A stretch of DNA of 64,000 nucleotides, taken from Streptomyces tsukubensis. Its GTDB lineage: Bacteria > Actinomycetota > Actinomycetes > Streptomycetales > Streptomycetaceae. The position numbers and the translations under genes were made by a program. Shown in pieces: positions 9,067 to 17,424 of this stretch. Under the pieces are notes generated by a model. The model was given only the letters and a program-made list of their open reading frames with translations. It was not told the origin of the DNA and did not search any database. Where the stretch lies: assembly GCF_003932715.1 (NCBI RefSeq), contig NZ_CP020700.1:6780501-6844500 (forward strand). Direction: 5' to 3'. Numbering within the stretch: the first letter of the stretch is position 1; every line of letters starts with the position of its first letter.

Positions 9067-9764
9067 GGGACGTTCCGGCGGTCGGGGACCGGCGGTTGCA
9101 GGGCGAGCACCGCCCGCATGTCCCGTACTGCCTGCCAGGTACCCCGCCAGGTCCCGGTGACCTTCGACCTGCCCGCCCGGGGGAGATAGGGCACATCCGT
9201 CTCCCGCACCCGCCAGCCCGCGTCCGCGGCGCGGACCACCATCTCCAGCGGATAGCCACTGCGCCGGTCGGTCAGCCCCAGACCGAGCAGGGCTTCCCGG
9301 CGCGCGGCGCGCATCGGCCCGAGATCGCGCAGCCGGAGCCCCGTACGGCTCCGCACCATCCGGGAGAGCGCAAGATTCCCCACCCGGGCGTGAACGGGCC
9401 AGACGCCCGGGCCGGTCGGGCGCCGCCGCCCGAGCGCCAGCTCGGCTCGCCCGAGTGCCACCTCACGTACCAGCGCGGGCAGCAGCCCCGGATCGAGGGA
9501 GGCGTCGCAGTCGCAGAAGCAGACGATGTCGGCGGTGGCCGCGCGGAGCCCCGTGTGGCAGGCGGCGCCGAAACCCCGGCGGGGCTCGTGCACCACGGTC
9601 GCGCCATGGGCTCCGGCGATGTCCGCGGAACCGTCCGAGGAACCGTTGTCGACGACGATGGCCCGCCAGTGCGGCGGGATCCGCGCCAGCACCCAGGGCA
9701 GCGCGGCTGCTTCGTTCAGACAGGGGAGGACGACATCCACCGCCGCGGGGCTGGGCTCGGGCAC
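9063..9764 (-). CDS. Family 2 glycosyltransferase (polyprenyl-phosphate mannose synthase-like)
   Basis: A 233-residue cytosolic GT-A enzyme. It begins VDVVLPCLNEAAALPWVLAR and has the nucleotide-binding VVDNGSSDGSAD, the DxD-type element FCDCDASLD and, downstream, MRAARREALLGLGL and YPLEMVVRAADAG. Overall it resembles dolichol-phosphate mannose synthases but lacks a membrane tail. The GTG start is six bases after TAGGGT and lacks a Shine-Dalgarno, so the transcript may be leaderless. It overlaps the DUF2064 gene by four bases. It probably makes a lipid-linked sugar that the membrane transferase downstream uses. Confidence 0.85.
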   Translation of the reverse strand: MPEPSPAAVDVVLPCLNEAAALPWVLARIPPHWRAIVVDNGSSDGSADIAGAHGATVVHEPRRGFGAACHTGLRAATADIVCFCDCDASLDPGLLPALVREVALGRAELALGRRRPTGPGVWPVHARVGNLALSRMVRSRTGLRLRDLGPMRAARREALLGLGLTDRRSGYPLEMVVRAADAGWRVRETDVPYLPRAGRSKVTGTWRGTWQAVRDMRAVLALQPPVPDRRNVP

Positions 9765-9808
9765 TCGCCCACCCTAGAGAGCCGTCGTGAGGATTCCCGG
9801 CATTGTTG

Positions 9809-10915
9809 CTACGAGTCCCGCGGTGTCCCGCCGCCCGGCGTCCGGAGGCCGCTGTGCGCGAACTCCGTCATCCCGTCGGTGAACCCGATCCGCGCCCGCC
9901 ACCCCAGCTCGTCGGTCAGCCTGCGCGAGGAGGCCGTGATGTGCCGGACGTCGCCCAGCCGGAACTCTCCGGTGACCACCGGCTCGGGGCCACCGTGGGC
10001 ACGGGCCAGGGCGTGTGCCATCTCCCCGACGGTGTGCGGCTCCCCGCTGCCGGTGTTGAAGACGGCGAGGGCCCCCGGCTCCCGGCCGGACAGGGCCTCC
10101 AGCGCGACCGCACCCGCGGCGGCCACATCCCGGACATGGACGAAGTCCCGCCGCTGCCCGCCGTCCTCGAAGACCCGCGGCGCCTCACCGCGGGCCAGCG
10201 CCGAACGGAAGAACGACGCCACCCCCGCGTACGGGGTGTCCCGGGGCATCCCCGGCCCGTACACATTGTGATACCGGAGGGAGACGGACCGCCCACCGGT
10301 CGCCCGCGCCCACGCGGCGGCCAGATGCTCCTGGGCCAGCTTCGTCGTGGCGTACACATTGCGCGGATCGGCCGGCGCGTCCTCGCCCACCAGCCCGGGG
10401 GCCAGGTCCGCACCGCACTCCGGGCAGCGGGGTTCGAAGCGGCCCGCCTCCAGGTCCGCCGCCGTGCGCGGACCGGGCCGGACCCAGCCGTGCCGGGGGC
10501 AGTCGTACCGCCCCTCCCCGTACACCACCATCGACCCGGCCAGCACCAGATCGCGGACGCCCGCATCGGCCATCGCCGCCAACAGCACAGCCGTGCCCAG
10601 GTCGTTGCAGCCGACATAGTCCGGCGCGTCGGAGAACCCCGTGCCCAGCCCCACCATGGCCGCCTGATGACTCACCGCATCGACCCCGCGCAGCGCCTCG
10701 GCCAGCGCGCCCCGATCCCGTACATCCGCATGGACCAGCTCCGCACCCGCCGACGCACCCGCCGACGCACCCGCCGACGCGCCCGCCGACGGGGATGCCC
10801 CGTGCGCCGACGGCAACAGGGCATCCAGCACCACCGTCTCGTGACCACGGGCGGCCAGCTCCGCCACGATGTGCGAGCCGATGAAACCCGCGCCTCCGGT
10901 GACCAGTACACGCAT
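9809..10915 (-). CDS. NAD-dependent epimerase/dehydratase with a zinc-knuckle insertion
   Basis: An extended short-chain dehydrogenase of about 368 residues acting on nucleotide sugars. The NAD-binding motif is VTGGAGFIGSH at residues 5-15, the catalytic Ser/Tyr/Lys lie in AGSMVVYGEG and Y188-x3-K192, and RYHNVYGPGM is conserved in UDP-glucose epimerase relatives. Between the Ser strand and YxxxK is an insert with C139, H142, C164 and C167 (DCPRHG ... RCPECG), which looks like a structural zinc site. After the first beta-alpha-beta unit a Gly-Ala-Ser repeat is encoded by four 12-bp units. The ATG at 10915 follows TAGGGT by seven bases, so it is probably leaderless. It heads the five-gene glycan block. 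Confidence 0.85.
   Translation of the reverse strand: MRVLVTGGAGFIGSHIVAELAARGHETVVLDALLPSAHGASPSAGASAGASAGASAGAELVHADVRDRGALAEALRGVDAVSHQAAMVGLGTGFSDAPDYVGCNDLGTAVLLAAMADAGVRDLVLAGSMVVYGEGRYDCPRHGWVRPGPRTAADLEAGRFEPRCPECGADLAPGLVGEDAPADPRNVYATTKLAQEHLAAAWARATGGRSVSLRYHNVYGPGMPRDTPYAGVASFFRSALARGEAPRVFEDGGQRRDFVHVRDVAAAGAVALEALSGREPGALAVFNTGSGEPHTVGEMAHALARAHGGPEPVVTGEFRLGDVRHITASSRRLTDELGWRARIGFTDGMTEFAHSGLRTPGGGTPRDS
10742..10789. repeat. 12-bp tandem repeat (four copies) inside the epimerase gene
   Basis: Four consecutive copies of CGCACCCGCCGA (the last with one change) encode the Gly-Ala-Ser-Ala loop of the epimerase. The period is a multiple of three, so copy-number change would keep the frame. 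Confidence 0.9.
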
Positions 10916-11025
10916 ACGGAGGACCCTAAGCCGCGGGAATGCCGGTGCGGCGCAGGCGGCACGGTGTCTCCTGACCCGCGTGATCCCCGGGTGCACCGGT
11001 CGGCGGACAGGGGGAGTACCTGCGG

Positions 11026-12186
11026 GTGAACCGGGCGGCACCCGCGTGGCCGCCCGGTCCTGTGGTGGTAACAGCTACGGGGATGCCCCGCCCAGCCGAA
11101 CCACCACCGCCCGTTCCGGCCCCCCGCCCGGCCGTCCCCGAAGGACTGCGGGTCGCCGCCGCCTATGCCTGGCGCGTCGCGGTGGTGGCCCTCGTCGTCT
11201 ACGGGGTGTTCTCCCTCCTCGGCCGCGTCCACCAACTCGCCCTCGCCGTCTTCCTGGCCCTGGTGGCCACGGCGGTGCTCCGGCCGACCGCCGGGCTGCT
11301 GGCCCGGAGGCTGCCCCGCGCTCTCGCGGTCGGGCTGACGGTGACCGGCGCCATCGTCCTCGTCCTCGGTGTGCTCGCGCTGATCGGTGAGACCGTCGCC
11401 GGGCAGACCGGCACCCTGTCGCGGGAGTTCCGCAGCGGCTTCGACCGGATCACGAACCTGCTGGAGGGGCCGCCCTTCCGGCTCCCGCACCACACCCTGA
11501 ACGACTTCCGGTCCCAGCTAGGCGACGTGCTCTCCGCCCACCGCTCCGAGATCCTGAGCACCGCACTCAGCGGCGCCGGGCGCGTGGTCGAGCTGTTCAC
11601 CGTCTTCGCCCTCGCCGTCTTCTGCTCCGTCTTCTTCATCCACTCCGGCGAGCGCTACTGGGCCTGGTTCTGTACGGAGTTGCCGCAGCGGTTCCGCGGC
11701 CGTACCGCAGCGGCGGGACGAGCGGCCTGGCGGACCTTCACCGGATACACCCACGGCGTGCTGCTCGTCGCGCTGACCAACGCGGTCCTCGTGGGTATCG
11801 CGCTGACCCTGCTCGGCGTGCCCTTGGCGCTACCGCTGGCACTGCTGGAGTTCTTCGCCGCGTTCGTCCCGCTGATCGGGTCGCCCATCGCCCTGTCCGT
11901 CGCCGTCCTGGTCGCGCTGGCGTCCAAGGGACCGCTGGTGGCAGGTCTCGTACTGGTGCTCATCGTCGTCATCGGCCAGATCGAAGGCCACCTCCTGCAC
12001 CCCCTGCTGATGAGCTGGGCGGTCCGCCTCCACCCCGTCGTGGTGGCGCTCGCCGTGATCGGCGGCGCCGTCACGGCGGGTGTGATCGGTGCGGTGGTGG
12101 CGGTGCCCCTGATCGCCGTGCTCTGGTCGGTACGGCTGACGCTGAAGGGCACCCCCGAGGACCCCGGCAGCAGCGAAACCCCCTGA
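11026..12186 (+). CDS. AI-2E family transporter (permease)
   Basis: A 386-residue integral membrane protein of the AI-2E/PerM family, predicted to export small molecules or ions. A proline-rich cytosolic start is followed by paired N-terminal helices, a long extracytoplasmic central region (about residues 115-180) and the C-terminal helix bundle with the family signature (LLEFFAAFVPLIGSPIALSV, GQIEGHLLHPLLM). The GTG at 11026 has GGGGGAG nine bases upstream. It diverges from the epimerase block, and about 110 bases between the starts hold both promoters. The autoinducer name is historical; substrates are mostly unknown and some members are Na+/H+ antiporters. Confidence 0.88.
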   Translation: MNRAAPAWPPGPVVVTATGMPRPAEPPPPVPAPRPAVPEGLRVAAAYAWRVAVVALVVYGVFSLLGRVHQLALAVFLALVATAVLRPTAGLLARRLPRALAVGLTVTGAIVLVLGVLALIGETVAGQTGTLSREFRSGFDRITNLLEGPPFRLPHHTLNDFRSQLGDVLSAHRSEILSTALSGAGRVVELFTVFALAVFCSVFFIHSGERYWAWFCTELPQRFRGRTAAAGRAAWRTFTGYTHGVLLVALTNAVLVGIALTLLGVPLALPLALLEFFAAFVPLIGSPIALSVAVLVALASKGPLVAGLVLVLIVVIGQIEGHLLHPLLMSWAVRLHPVVVALAVIGGAVTAGVIGAVVAVPLIAVLWSVRLTLKGTPEDPGSSETP

Positions 12187-12215
12187 AGGTTCCGTACCGG
12201 GGCCGGTGCGGGGTG

Positions 12216-12389
12216 TCAGCCGCGGAAGACGTCCTTGGCCTTCTCCTTGGCCTGCCGGGCGTTGCCCTCGGCCTCCTTGGCCCGGCCTTTCGCCGCCTGC
12301 TCGTCATTGCCGACCGCCCGGCCGGCCTGCTTCTGGACCTTGCCCTTGAGCTCCTGGGCCTTTCCCTTGGCCTTGTCGTGGTGGGCCAT
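12216..12389 (-). CDS. CsbD family stress protein, 57 aa
   Basis: A small, highly charged, helical protein (MAHHDKAKGKAQELKGKVQKQ ...) with the repeating KGK.E..KG.A pattern of CsbD/YjbJ proteins. AGGAAGG precedes the ATG at 12389. Family members are among the most strongly sigma-B-induced proteins in Gram-positive bacteria. Consistently, a sigma-B-like promoter (GTTT, 15 bases, GGGCAC) lies about 60-80 bases upstream. The protein is probably cytosolic and abundant under osmotic or oxidative stress; its molecular role is unknown. The gene converges on the AI-2E gene with a 29-base gap. Confidence 0.92.
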   Translation of the reverse strand: MAHHDKAKGKAQELKGKVQKQAGRAVGNDEQAAKGRAKEAEGNARQAKEKAKDVFRG

Positions 12390-12446
12390 CGAAGTCACAC
12401 CTTCCTGAGCCGGGCGCCGTCCGGGTACGGCGCCGATGTCTGCCGG

Positions 12447-12471
12447 GTGCCCGGCGGTTCCCGCGGTAAAC
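12447..12471 (-). promoter_or_regulatory. Candidate sigma-B-type promoter of csbD
   Basis: On the minus strand GTTT (12468-12471) is followed after 15 bases by GGGCAC (12447-12452). This matches the actinobacterial sigma-B pattern GTTT-N13-17-GGGTAT/C with one mismatch. It lies 58 bases before the csbD start. Confidence 0.5.
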
Positions 12472-12546
12472 GGGCCACGGAGCGCTGCCCCCCGTAGCCG
12501 ACGGTGAACAGCCGCTGCCCGCGGGACGGGCCGGACGCGCCCTCCG

Positions 12547-14001
12547 TCAGGGGTGCAGAGCGCTACGGAGTTCGTGCAGGAGGGTGTCGATGTCCGACGG
12601 GGTGGTCCGGTGGTTCGTGATGCAGGCGCGGAGGGCCGGTTCGCCCAGGACCCGGGTGGTGGAGATCCAGGCACGTCCGCCCGCGGTGAGCCGGGCGGCT
12701 ATCTCGGAGACCGGTGAACCGGCCGCCTCCGCCGGAGGGCGGAAGCAGACGACCGGCAGCTCGGTGGCATTGACGATTTGCCAGCCGTCGCGGGTGAGCC
12801 CGCGGCGGAGCCGGGCTCCCAGCCGGACATCGTGTTCGAACTGGCGTGCGTAGCCGTCGCGGCCCAGGACGGCGAGGGTGAGGAAGAGCTTCAGACCGGT
12901 GAACCGGCGTGACCACTGGAGTGAGTACGTGTAGGGGTCTTCCGCAAGATCGGTGGCGGCGGGCATATAGGCGGTGTCGACCCGGAACGTCCCGTGCAGT
13001 TCCGCCCGGTGTCTGCACAGGAACATGCCCGCTCCCATCGGGACCGAGAACCACTTGTGGGCGTCGACGGTGACGGAGTCGGCGCGCTCGATGCCCGCGA
13101 GCAGCGGGGCCAGCCGGGGCGACAGGGCGACGGCGCCCGCCCAGGCGGCGTCGACGTGCAGGTGCAGCCCCCGGTCGGCGCAGACGGCGGCGATATCGGG
13201 CAGCGGATCGACGGCGCCGGTACCGGTGGTGCCCGCGGTGGCCACCACCAGGAACGGAACCCGGCCCGCGGCGCGGTCCCCGTCGATCGCGGCGCGCAGG
13301 GCGGCGGTGTCCATCGTGAGCGCGGGGGTGACGGGGACGAGACGGACGGCCTCCCGCCCGAGACCGCAACTGTGGGCGATCTTCAGCCAGGCCAGATGGC
13401 TGTCCTCGGAGGCGTACATGACGGGCTGCCCCGGCAGGGCGCGGATGCCGTGGTCCGGGTACGCGGGGAAGGCCCGGGTCATGGCGAGGAGCACCGCCGT
13501 ATGGTTCGCCTCGGCGCCGCCGCTGGTGAAGGAGCCCGCGATCTCGCCGGGCGGCAGGCCCAGCGCTTCGCCCATGAACCGCAGCAGATGGCGTTCGATC
13601 TCGACGGCGGCGGGCGCATGGCTCCAGACCGCGAGCTGGGGGTTGACCGCCGCGGCCAGCGCCTCGCCGACGACCCCGGCGAACGCCGGAGCCGGGTTGA
13701 AGAGGCCGAAGTAGGTGGGGGACGAGGTGGGCAGGGTCCAGTCCCGCAGCATGGCCGTGACATCGTCCAGGACCTGCCCCAGCTCACCGGGGGTGCCGAA
13801 TCCGTACCGTTTCAGCCGCTCGCGGATCTCCGCCGGTGTCGCCTCACCGGGGCCGGCCTCCCGGTTGGAGGCCGACGCCAGTTGTTCCTCGACGATCCGT
13901 TCCAGCGTGCGCCATGCCTGCGCCCGGCCGTCGGCATCGAGGTCGAGACCGGTCTCGTACGGGGCGGCGGCACCGTCATGGGAACCGAGTTCTTCGCTCA
14001 T
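12547..14001 (-). CDS. PLP-dependent group II amino-acid decarboxylase
   Basis: A 484-residue pyridoxal-phosphate enzyme of the DOPA/tyrosine/glutamate decarboxylase family. The PLP lysine is in TVDAHKWFSVPMGAG, the cofactor-stacking histidine region is LHLHVDAAWAGA, and the substrate-pocket region GLFNPAPAFAGVVGEALAAA matches aromatic amino-acid decarboxylases. It probably converts an aromatic or small amino acid to an amine and CO2 in the cytosol; the specificity cannot be read. The ATG at 14001 lies six bases after TAGCGT with no Shine-Dalgarno, suggesting a leaderless transcript. The neighbours give no pathway context. Confidence 0.88.
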   Translation of the reverse strand: MSEELGSHDGAAAPYETGLDLDADGRAQAWRTLERIVEEQLASASNREAGPGEATPAEIRERLKRYGFGTPGELGQVLDDVTAMLRDWTLPTSSPTYFGLFNPAPAFAGVVGEALAAAVNPQLAVWSHAPAAVEIERHLLRFMGEALGLPPGEIAGSFTSGGAEANHTAVLLAMTRAFPAYPDHGIRALPGQPVMYASEDSHLAWLKIAHSCGLGREAVRLVPVTPALTMDTAALRAAIDGDRAAGRVPFLVVATAGTTGTGAVDPLPDIAAVCADRGLHLHVDAAWAGAVALSPRLAPLLAGIERADSVTVDAHKWFSVPMGAGMFLCRHRAELHGTFRVDTAYMPAATDLAEDPYTYSLQWSRRFTGLKLFLTLAVLGRDGYARQFEHDVRLGARLRRGLTRDGWQIVNATELPVVCFRPPAEAAGSPVSEIAARLTAGGRAWISTTRVLGEPALRACITNHRTTPSDIDTLLHELRSALHP

Positions 14002-14096
14002 GGCCGGACGCTAATCGGACGGGCACCGGTCCGGCTGGCGGTTTTCGGACGGAGCGCTGCGCCGGTGCCCGGCGGCCCGCGGCACCGGCTCGCGGA

Positions 14097-15161
14097 TCAG
14101 GGGACGCGGGCCGTCCACTCCTCCGAGGCGAACTTCGTCCGCACCAGCTCCCGCGCCCGGGCCAGCTCCTCGTCCGTGACCTTGCCCGTCGTCAGCCCGT
14201 ACCGTCCGCGGAAGGAGTCGATCATCCGCTCGATGACCGTGTCACGCGGCAGTCCGGTCTGCCGCCGCAGCGGGTCGACGCGCTTCTTCGCGCTCTTGGT
14301 GCCCTTGTCGGAGAGCTTCTCCCGGCCGATGCGCAGCACCTCGGTCATCTTGTCGGCGTCGATGTCGTACGCCATCGTCACATGGTGCAGGACCGCGCCC
14401 GGGCCGCCGTCGGGGCCGACCATCCGCTTCTGCGCGGCCCCGGCCACCTTCCCGATCTCGGTCGCGATGTCGTTCAGCGGCTGGTACCAGGCCCGGATGC
14501 CCATGTCCCCGAGCGCCCCGAGGACCCAGTCGTCCAGATACGCGTACGAATCGGCGAAGGACAGCCCGGAGACCAGTGCCTCCGGCACCGAGAGGGAGTA
14601 CGTGATGGTGCTGTGCGGCTCCGCGAACATCGCGCCGCCGCCGGAGATCCGCCGGACCACGGTCACTCCGTGCCGGGCCGCGCCCTCCGGGTCGACCTCG
14701 TTGCGCAGCGACTGGAAGCTGCCGATGATCACGGCGGGGGAGTCCCACTGCCAGACCCGGAGGGTCGGCGGCCGGTGCCCGGCCGCCACCTCGGCCGTGA
14801 TCACTTCGTCCAGGGCCATGTGCAGGGCGGGCGGCTGCGGGGGCTCGTGGATCAGCTGCCAGTCGTAGTCGCGCCAGTCCGTGGCCTGGGCGAGCGCCCT
14901 GCGCACGGCGACGGCCACGGACTCCGGGGTGAAGCCGAACAGCACGGCGGACGCGGGCAGCGCCGCGTCGATCCGGGCCCGCAGCCCCGCGGTGTCGGTA
15001 TCCGCCGGGGCTCCCTCCAGGGCCGCGTCGATCCCGGCGATGGCATCGTCCGGCTCCAGGAAGAAGTCACCGCTGACCCGGACGTCCTTCAGTCTGCCGT
15101 CCGCCACGTCCAGATCGACGACCACCAGCTTGCCGCCCGGGACCTTGTACTCTCCGTGCAC
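14097..15161 (-). CDS. Lipoate--protein ligase family protein with N-terminal accessory domain
   Basis: Predicted to attach lipoate (or a related acid) to lipoyl domains of dehydrogenase complexes. Residues 1-85 resemble the LplA accessory domain (VPGGKLVVVDL at 8-18, RVSGDFFLEPDDA). The biotin/lipoate transferase catalytic domain follows with RRISGGGAMFAEP and a lysine in GKVAGAAQKRM. In E. coli LplA the accessory domain is C-terminal, so this protein has the permuted order seen in some actinobacteria. The GTG start at 15161 is preceded by GGAGGG. A non-lipoate acyltransferase such as octanoyltransferase is possible. The gene lies 123 bases downstream of the kinase-fold gene on the same strand. 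Confidence 0.82.
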   Translation of the reverse strand: MHGEYKVPGGKLVVVDLDVADGRLKDVRVSGDFFLEPDDAIAGIDAALEGAPADTDTAGLRARIDAALPASAVLFGFTPESVAVAVRRALAQATDWRDYDWQLIHEPPQPPALHMALDEVITAEVAAGHRPPTLRVWQWDSPAVIIGSFQSLRNEVDPEGAARHGVTVVRRISGGGAMFAEPHSTITYSLSVPEALVSGLSFADSYAYLDDWVLGALGDMGIRAWYQPLNDIATEIGKVAGAAQKRMVGPDGGPGAVLHHVTMAYDIDADKMTEVLRIGREKLSDKGTKSAKKRVDPLRRQTGLPRDTVIERMIDSFRGRYGLTTGKVTDEELARARELVRTKFASEEWTARVP

Positions 15162-15284
15162 CGCACACCCTCCGCCTGCTCACGCAACGCCTGCTCACGA
15201 CGCGTCCGCTTGCGGAACACCGGGCTCGCGGAGCGTCTGCTCGGCACAACCGCCGCACGGAAGGGGTTGTTCCCCGGAGGGCCG

Positions 15285-16115
15285 CTACCCGCGCCCCTCG
15301 GCCGCCGCCAGCACCAGATCGGCGGCCCTTGCGTAGGCGCCCTCCTGCGCGCCGCTCAGCGGCTCGGTATGCGCGGCGATCCGGAACACCAGCGCCCGCA
15401 GCAGCATCTGCCGCCACTCCGGCAGCCCCGACCAGCGCTCCAGCAGTGGCGCGCCCGCCTCCCACCAGCAGACCGCGTCCACCGCGACGACCGCGGCCGC
15501 CCAGGCCTCCGGCCGCCAGTACAGGGCCCAGTCGATCACCGCGGGGGGCGCGTCCGGCGCGAACAGGACATTGCCCAGCAGATCCCCGTGCACCAACTGC
15601 GAGGGTGCCGACACCGGCCGGCGCTCCGCCAGCAGCGGCTTCAGCAGGACCGACCCCGGCCCCTCGGCGCTCCCGGCCGCGCCGGTGTCACCTTCGCCCT
15701 CGCTCTCGCCGAAGGCCAGCCGGTCCGCCCGGGCCCACGGGTCGTCCCGTACGTCCAGGAACCGCGGCCGGGGCAGCCCCGCCACCGCGGCGTGGAACGC
15801 CGCACCGGCCCGGATCACCTCGTCCGGCCGGTACGGATCGGCGGCACCCGGCAGCCACCGCGAGGCCTCCCAGCCGCCCGACGACCAGGATCCGTCGGCC
15901 GCCGGAACCGGGCGGGCCACCCGGAAGCCGTCGCCCTCCGGCAGATGACAGAGCACGCCCGCGCGCCAGGGCGTCTCGGACGCCAGCGCCACGGGCTTGA
16001 GCACCAGGGCGCCGCAGCGCCAGGCCGTGCCCTGACCGCCGGACAGGGGTTCCGCCGGCTCGGTCGCCCCGAAGGCGGCGAGAACGGCGGCCGGAGGAGC
16101 GGAGTTGTGGTCCAT
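15285..16115 (-). CDS. TIGR02569-like actinobacterial kinase-fold protein
   Basis: A 276-residue protein of the aminoglycoside-phosphotransferase superfamily. It matches the actinobacterial TIGR02569 pattern: LSGGQGTAWRCGALVLKP near the start, a WLPG element, then LVHGDLLGNVLF (catalytic loop, Asp and Asn) and AVIDWALYWRP (in place of the metal DFG), ending with FRIAAHTEPL. The kinase-like substrate is unknown. The ATG at 16115 lies eight bases after TACGCT and lacks a Shine-Dalgarno, so it may be leaderless; an upstream in-frame start at 16220 would overlap the divergent promoter region. It diverges from the inositol monophosphatase-like gene at 16239. Confidence 0.8.
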   Translation of the reverse strand: MDHNSAPPAAVLAAFGATEPAEPLSGGQGTAWRCGALVLKPVALASETPWRAGVLCHLPEGDGFRVARPVPAADGSWSSGGWEASRWLPGAADPYRPDEVIRAGAAFHAAVAGLPRPRFLDVRDDPWARADRLAFGESEGEGDTGAAGSAEGPGSVLLKPLLAERRPVSAPSQLVHGDLLGNVLFAPDAPPAVIDWALYWRPEAWAAAVVAVDAVCWWEAGAPLLERWSGLPEWRQMLLRALVFRIAAHTEPLSGAQEGAYARAADLVLAAAEGRG

Positions 16116-16238
16116 GTCACCGCAGCGTAGGGGCGATTCGCCCCGTACGGGGAACATTTCACCGGGACGCGATGAACTCCCGGTGCCCAGGCCCGGGCCG
16201 CGCTCCGGAAGCCCGCGCATCCGTGCTTAGCTGGACAT

Positions 16239-17060
16239 ATGATCGAAGACTTTCTCCAAGGGGACCTGTCCGATGTCGAGGAGGCGGTCCGCAAGGCCGC
16301 GGCCGCGGAGATCATGCCGAGGTTCCGGCAGCTGGCCGCGGACGAGGTCGTCGAGAAGAGCGGACCGCACGACCTGGTCACCGCCGCGGACCGGCTCGCC
16401 GAAGAGCATCTGACCGCGGCCCTGACCGCGCTGCTGCCCGGCTCGGTCGTCGTCGGCGAGGAGGCCGTGCACGCCGACCCGGCCGTGTACGACGCCGTCA
16501 ACGGCGACGCGCCGGTGTGGATCGTCGACCCGGTCGACGGCACCCGCCAGTTCGTCCGCGGCGACGACCGCTTCTGCACGCTGGTCGCCCTCGCCCACCA
16601 CGGCGAGCTGCTCGCCTCCTGGACGTACGCCCCGGCCCGCGACGAACTCGCCGTCGCCGTCCGCGGCGGCGGCGCCCGCCTCGACGGGGTCCCGCTGCAC
16701 GCCGGATCGCCCGCGCCGGACGCGGTGCTCCGAGTCGCCACCTCCCACCCCGACTACACGACGGACGCCCAGAAGCGCGCGCTGCTGGGCCTTCGGATCC
16801 CCGGTATCAACCCGAACCCCTGCGGCGCGGCCGGGATGGAGTACCTCGACCTGGCGCGCGGCACGCTGGACGCGGTCGCCTTCTCCTGGGAGGCCGCCTG
16901 GGACCATGCGGCCGGGCTCCTGCTGGTGACCGAGGCGGGCGGCGCGCACCTGACGTCGGCCGGTGTGCCGTTCCGGATCGGCGGCGGGAACGCGCTCCCG
17001 TTCACGGTGGCCCGTGACATGGCCACGGCCCGCCGCGTCCTGCAGGCGCTGAAGTCCTGA
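16239..17060 (+). CDS. Inositol monophosphatase / histidinol-phosphatase family enzyme
   Basis: A 273-residue Mg2+-dependent phosphatase of the IMPase superfamily. All metal motifs are present: GEEAV (70s), WIVDPVDGTRQF (with the DPVDGT signature) and WDHAAGLLLVTEAGG near the C-terminus. Likely substrates are inositol-1-phosphate, histidinol-phosphate or 3'-phosphoadenosine phosphate; actinobacterial members with DPVDGTRQFVRG include histidinol-phosphatases, so that assignment is open. The ATG at 16239 follows TTAGCT by six bases without a ribosome site. The next gene is 364 bases away, so it is probably monocistronic. Confidence 0.85.
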   Translation: MIEDFLQGDLSDVEEAVRKAAAAEIMPRFRQLAADEVVEKSGPHDLVTAADRLAEEHLTAALTALLPGSVVVGEEAVHADPAVYDAVNGDAPVWIVDPVDGTRQFVRGDDRFCTLVALAHHGELLASWTYAPARDELAVAVRGGGARLDGVPLHAGSPAPDAVLRVATSHPDYTTDAQKRALLGLRIPGINPNPCGAAGMEYLDLARGTLDAVAFSWEAAWDHAAGLLLVTEAGGAHLTSAGVPFRIGGGNALPFTVARDMATARRVLQALKS

Positions 17061-17424
17061 CCGCCTGACACCGGCCGCGGGGGCGCGGGGGCGTCCGTGG
17101 GATGTGGCGCCGCGGCCTGCGGCGCTCCCGGCCCCGGGGGGAAGCCAGGGGCCCTCGTACGTATGAGGTACGCCCCCTGGGCCACCGCCCGGGGCGCCGC
17201 CACCGCCCCCGGAGGGCCGCGGCGGAGTACCCGGGAACGCCCGACGGCCCGGAAGGCACTCCCCGCGCACGACGGCACAGTGGGGGGAGCGTGCATGCCG
17301 GGCGGGACTCTGCGCACCCGGCCCGGGGGCTCAGGGGCCCGCCCGCGGCACCCCCGGCCCGCCGGGCGCCCCGGCCGGAATATCCTGGGGGCTGCCGGCC
17401 GTCGCCCGACGAAGGAGTCCGAAG
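17061..17424. other. Intergenic region with an imperfect long hairpin
   Basis: No convincing gene is present. A roughly palindromic stretch at about 17145-17191 pairs GCCAGGGG with CCCCCTGG around a CTCGTACGTATGAG core and could be a terminator for the phosphatase gene or a regulatory element. The rest is GC-rich filler, and the last 20 bases carry the ribosome site of the next gene. Confidence 0.4.
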
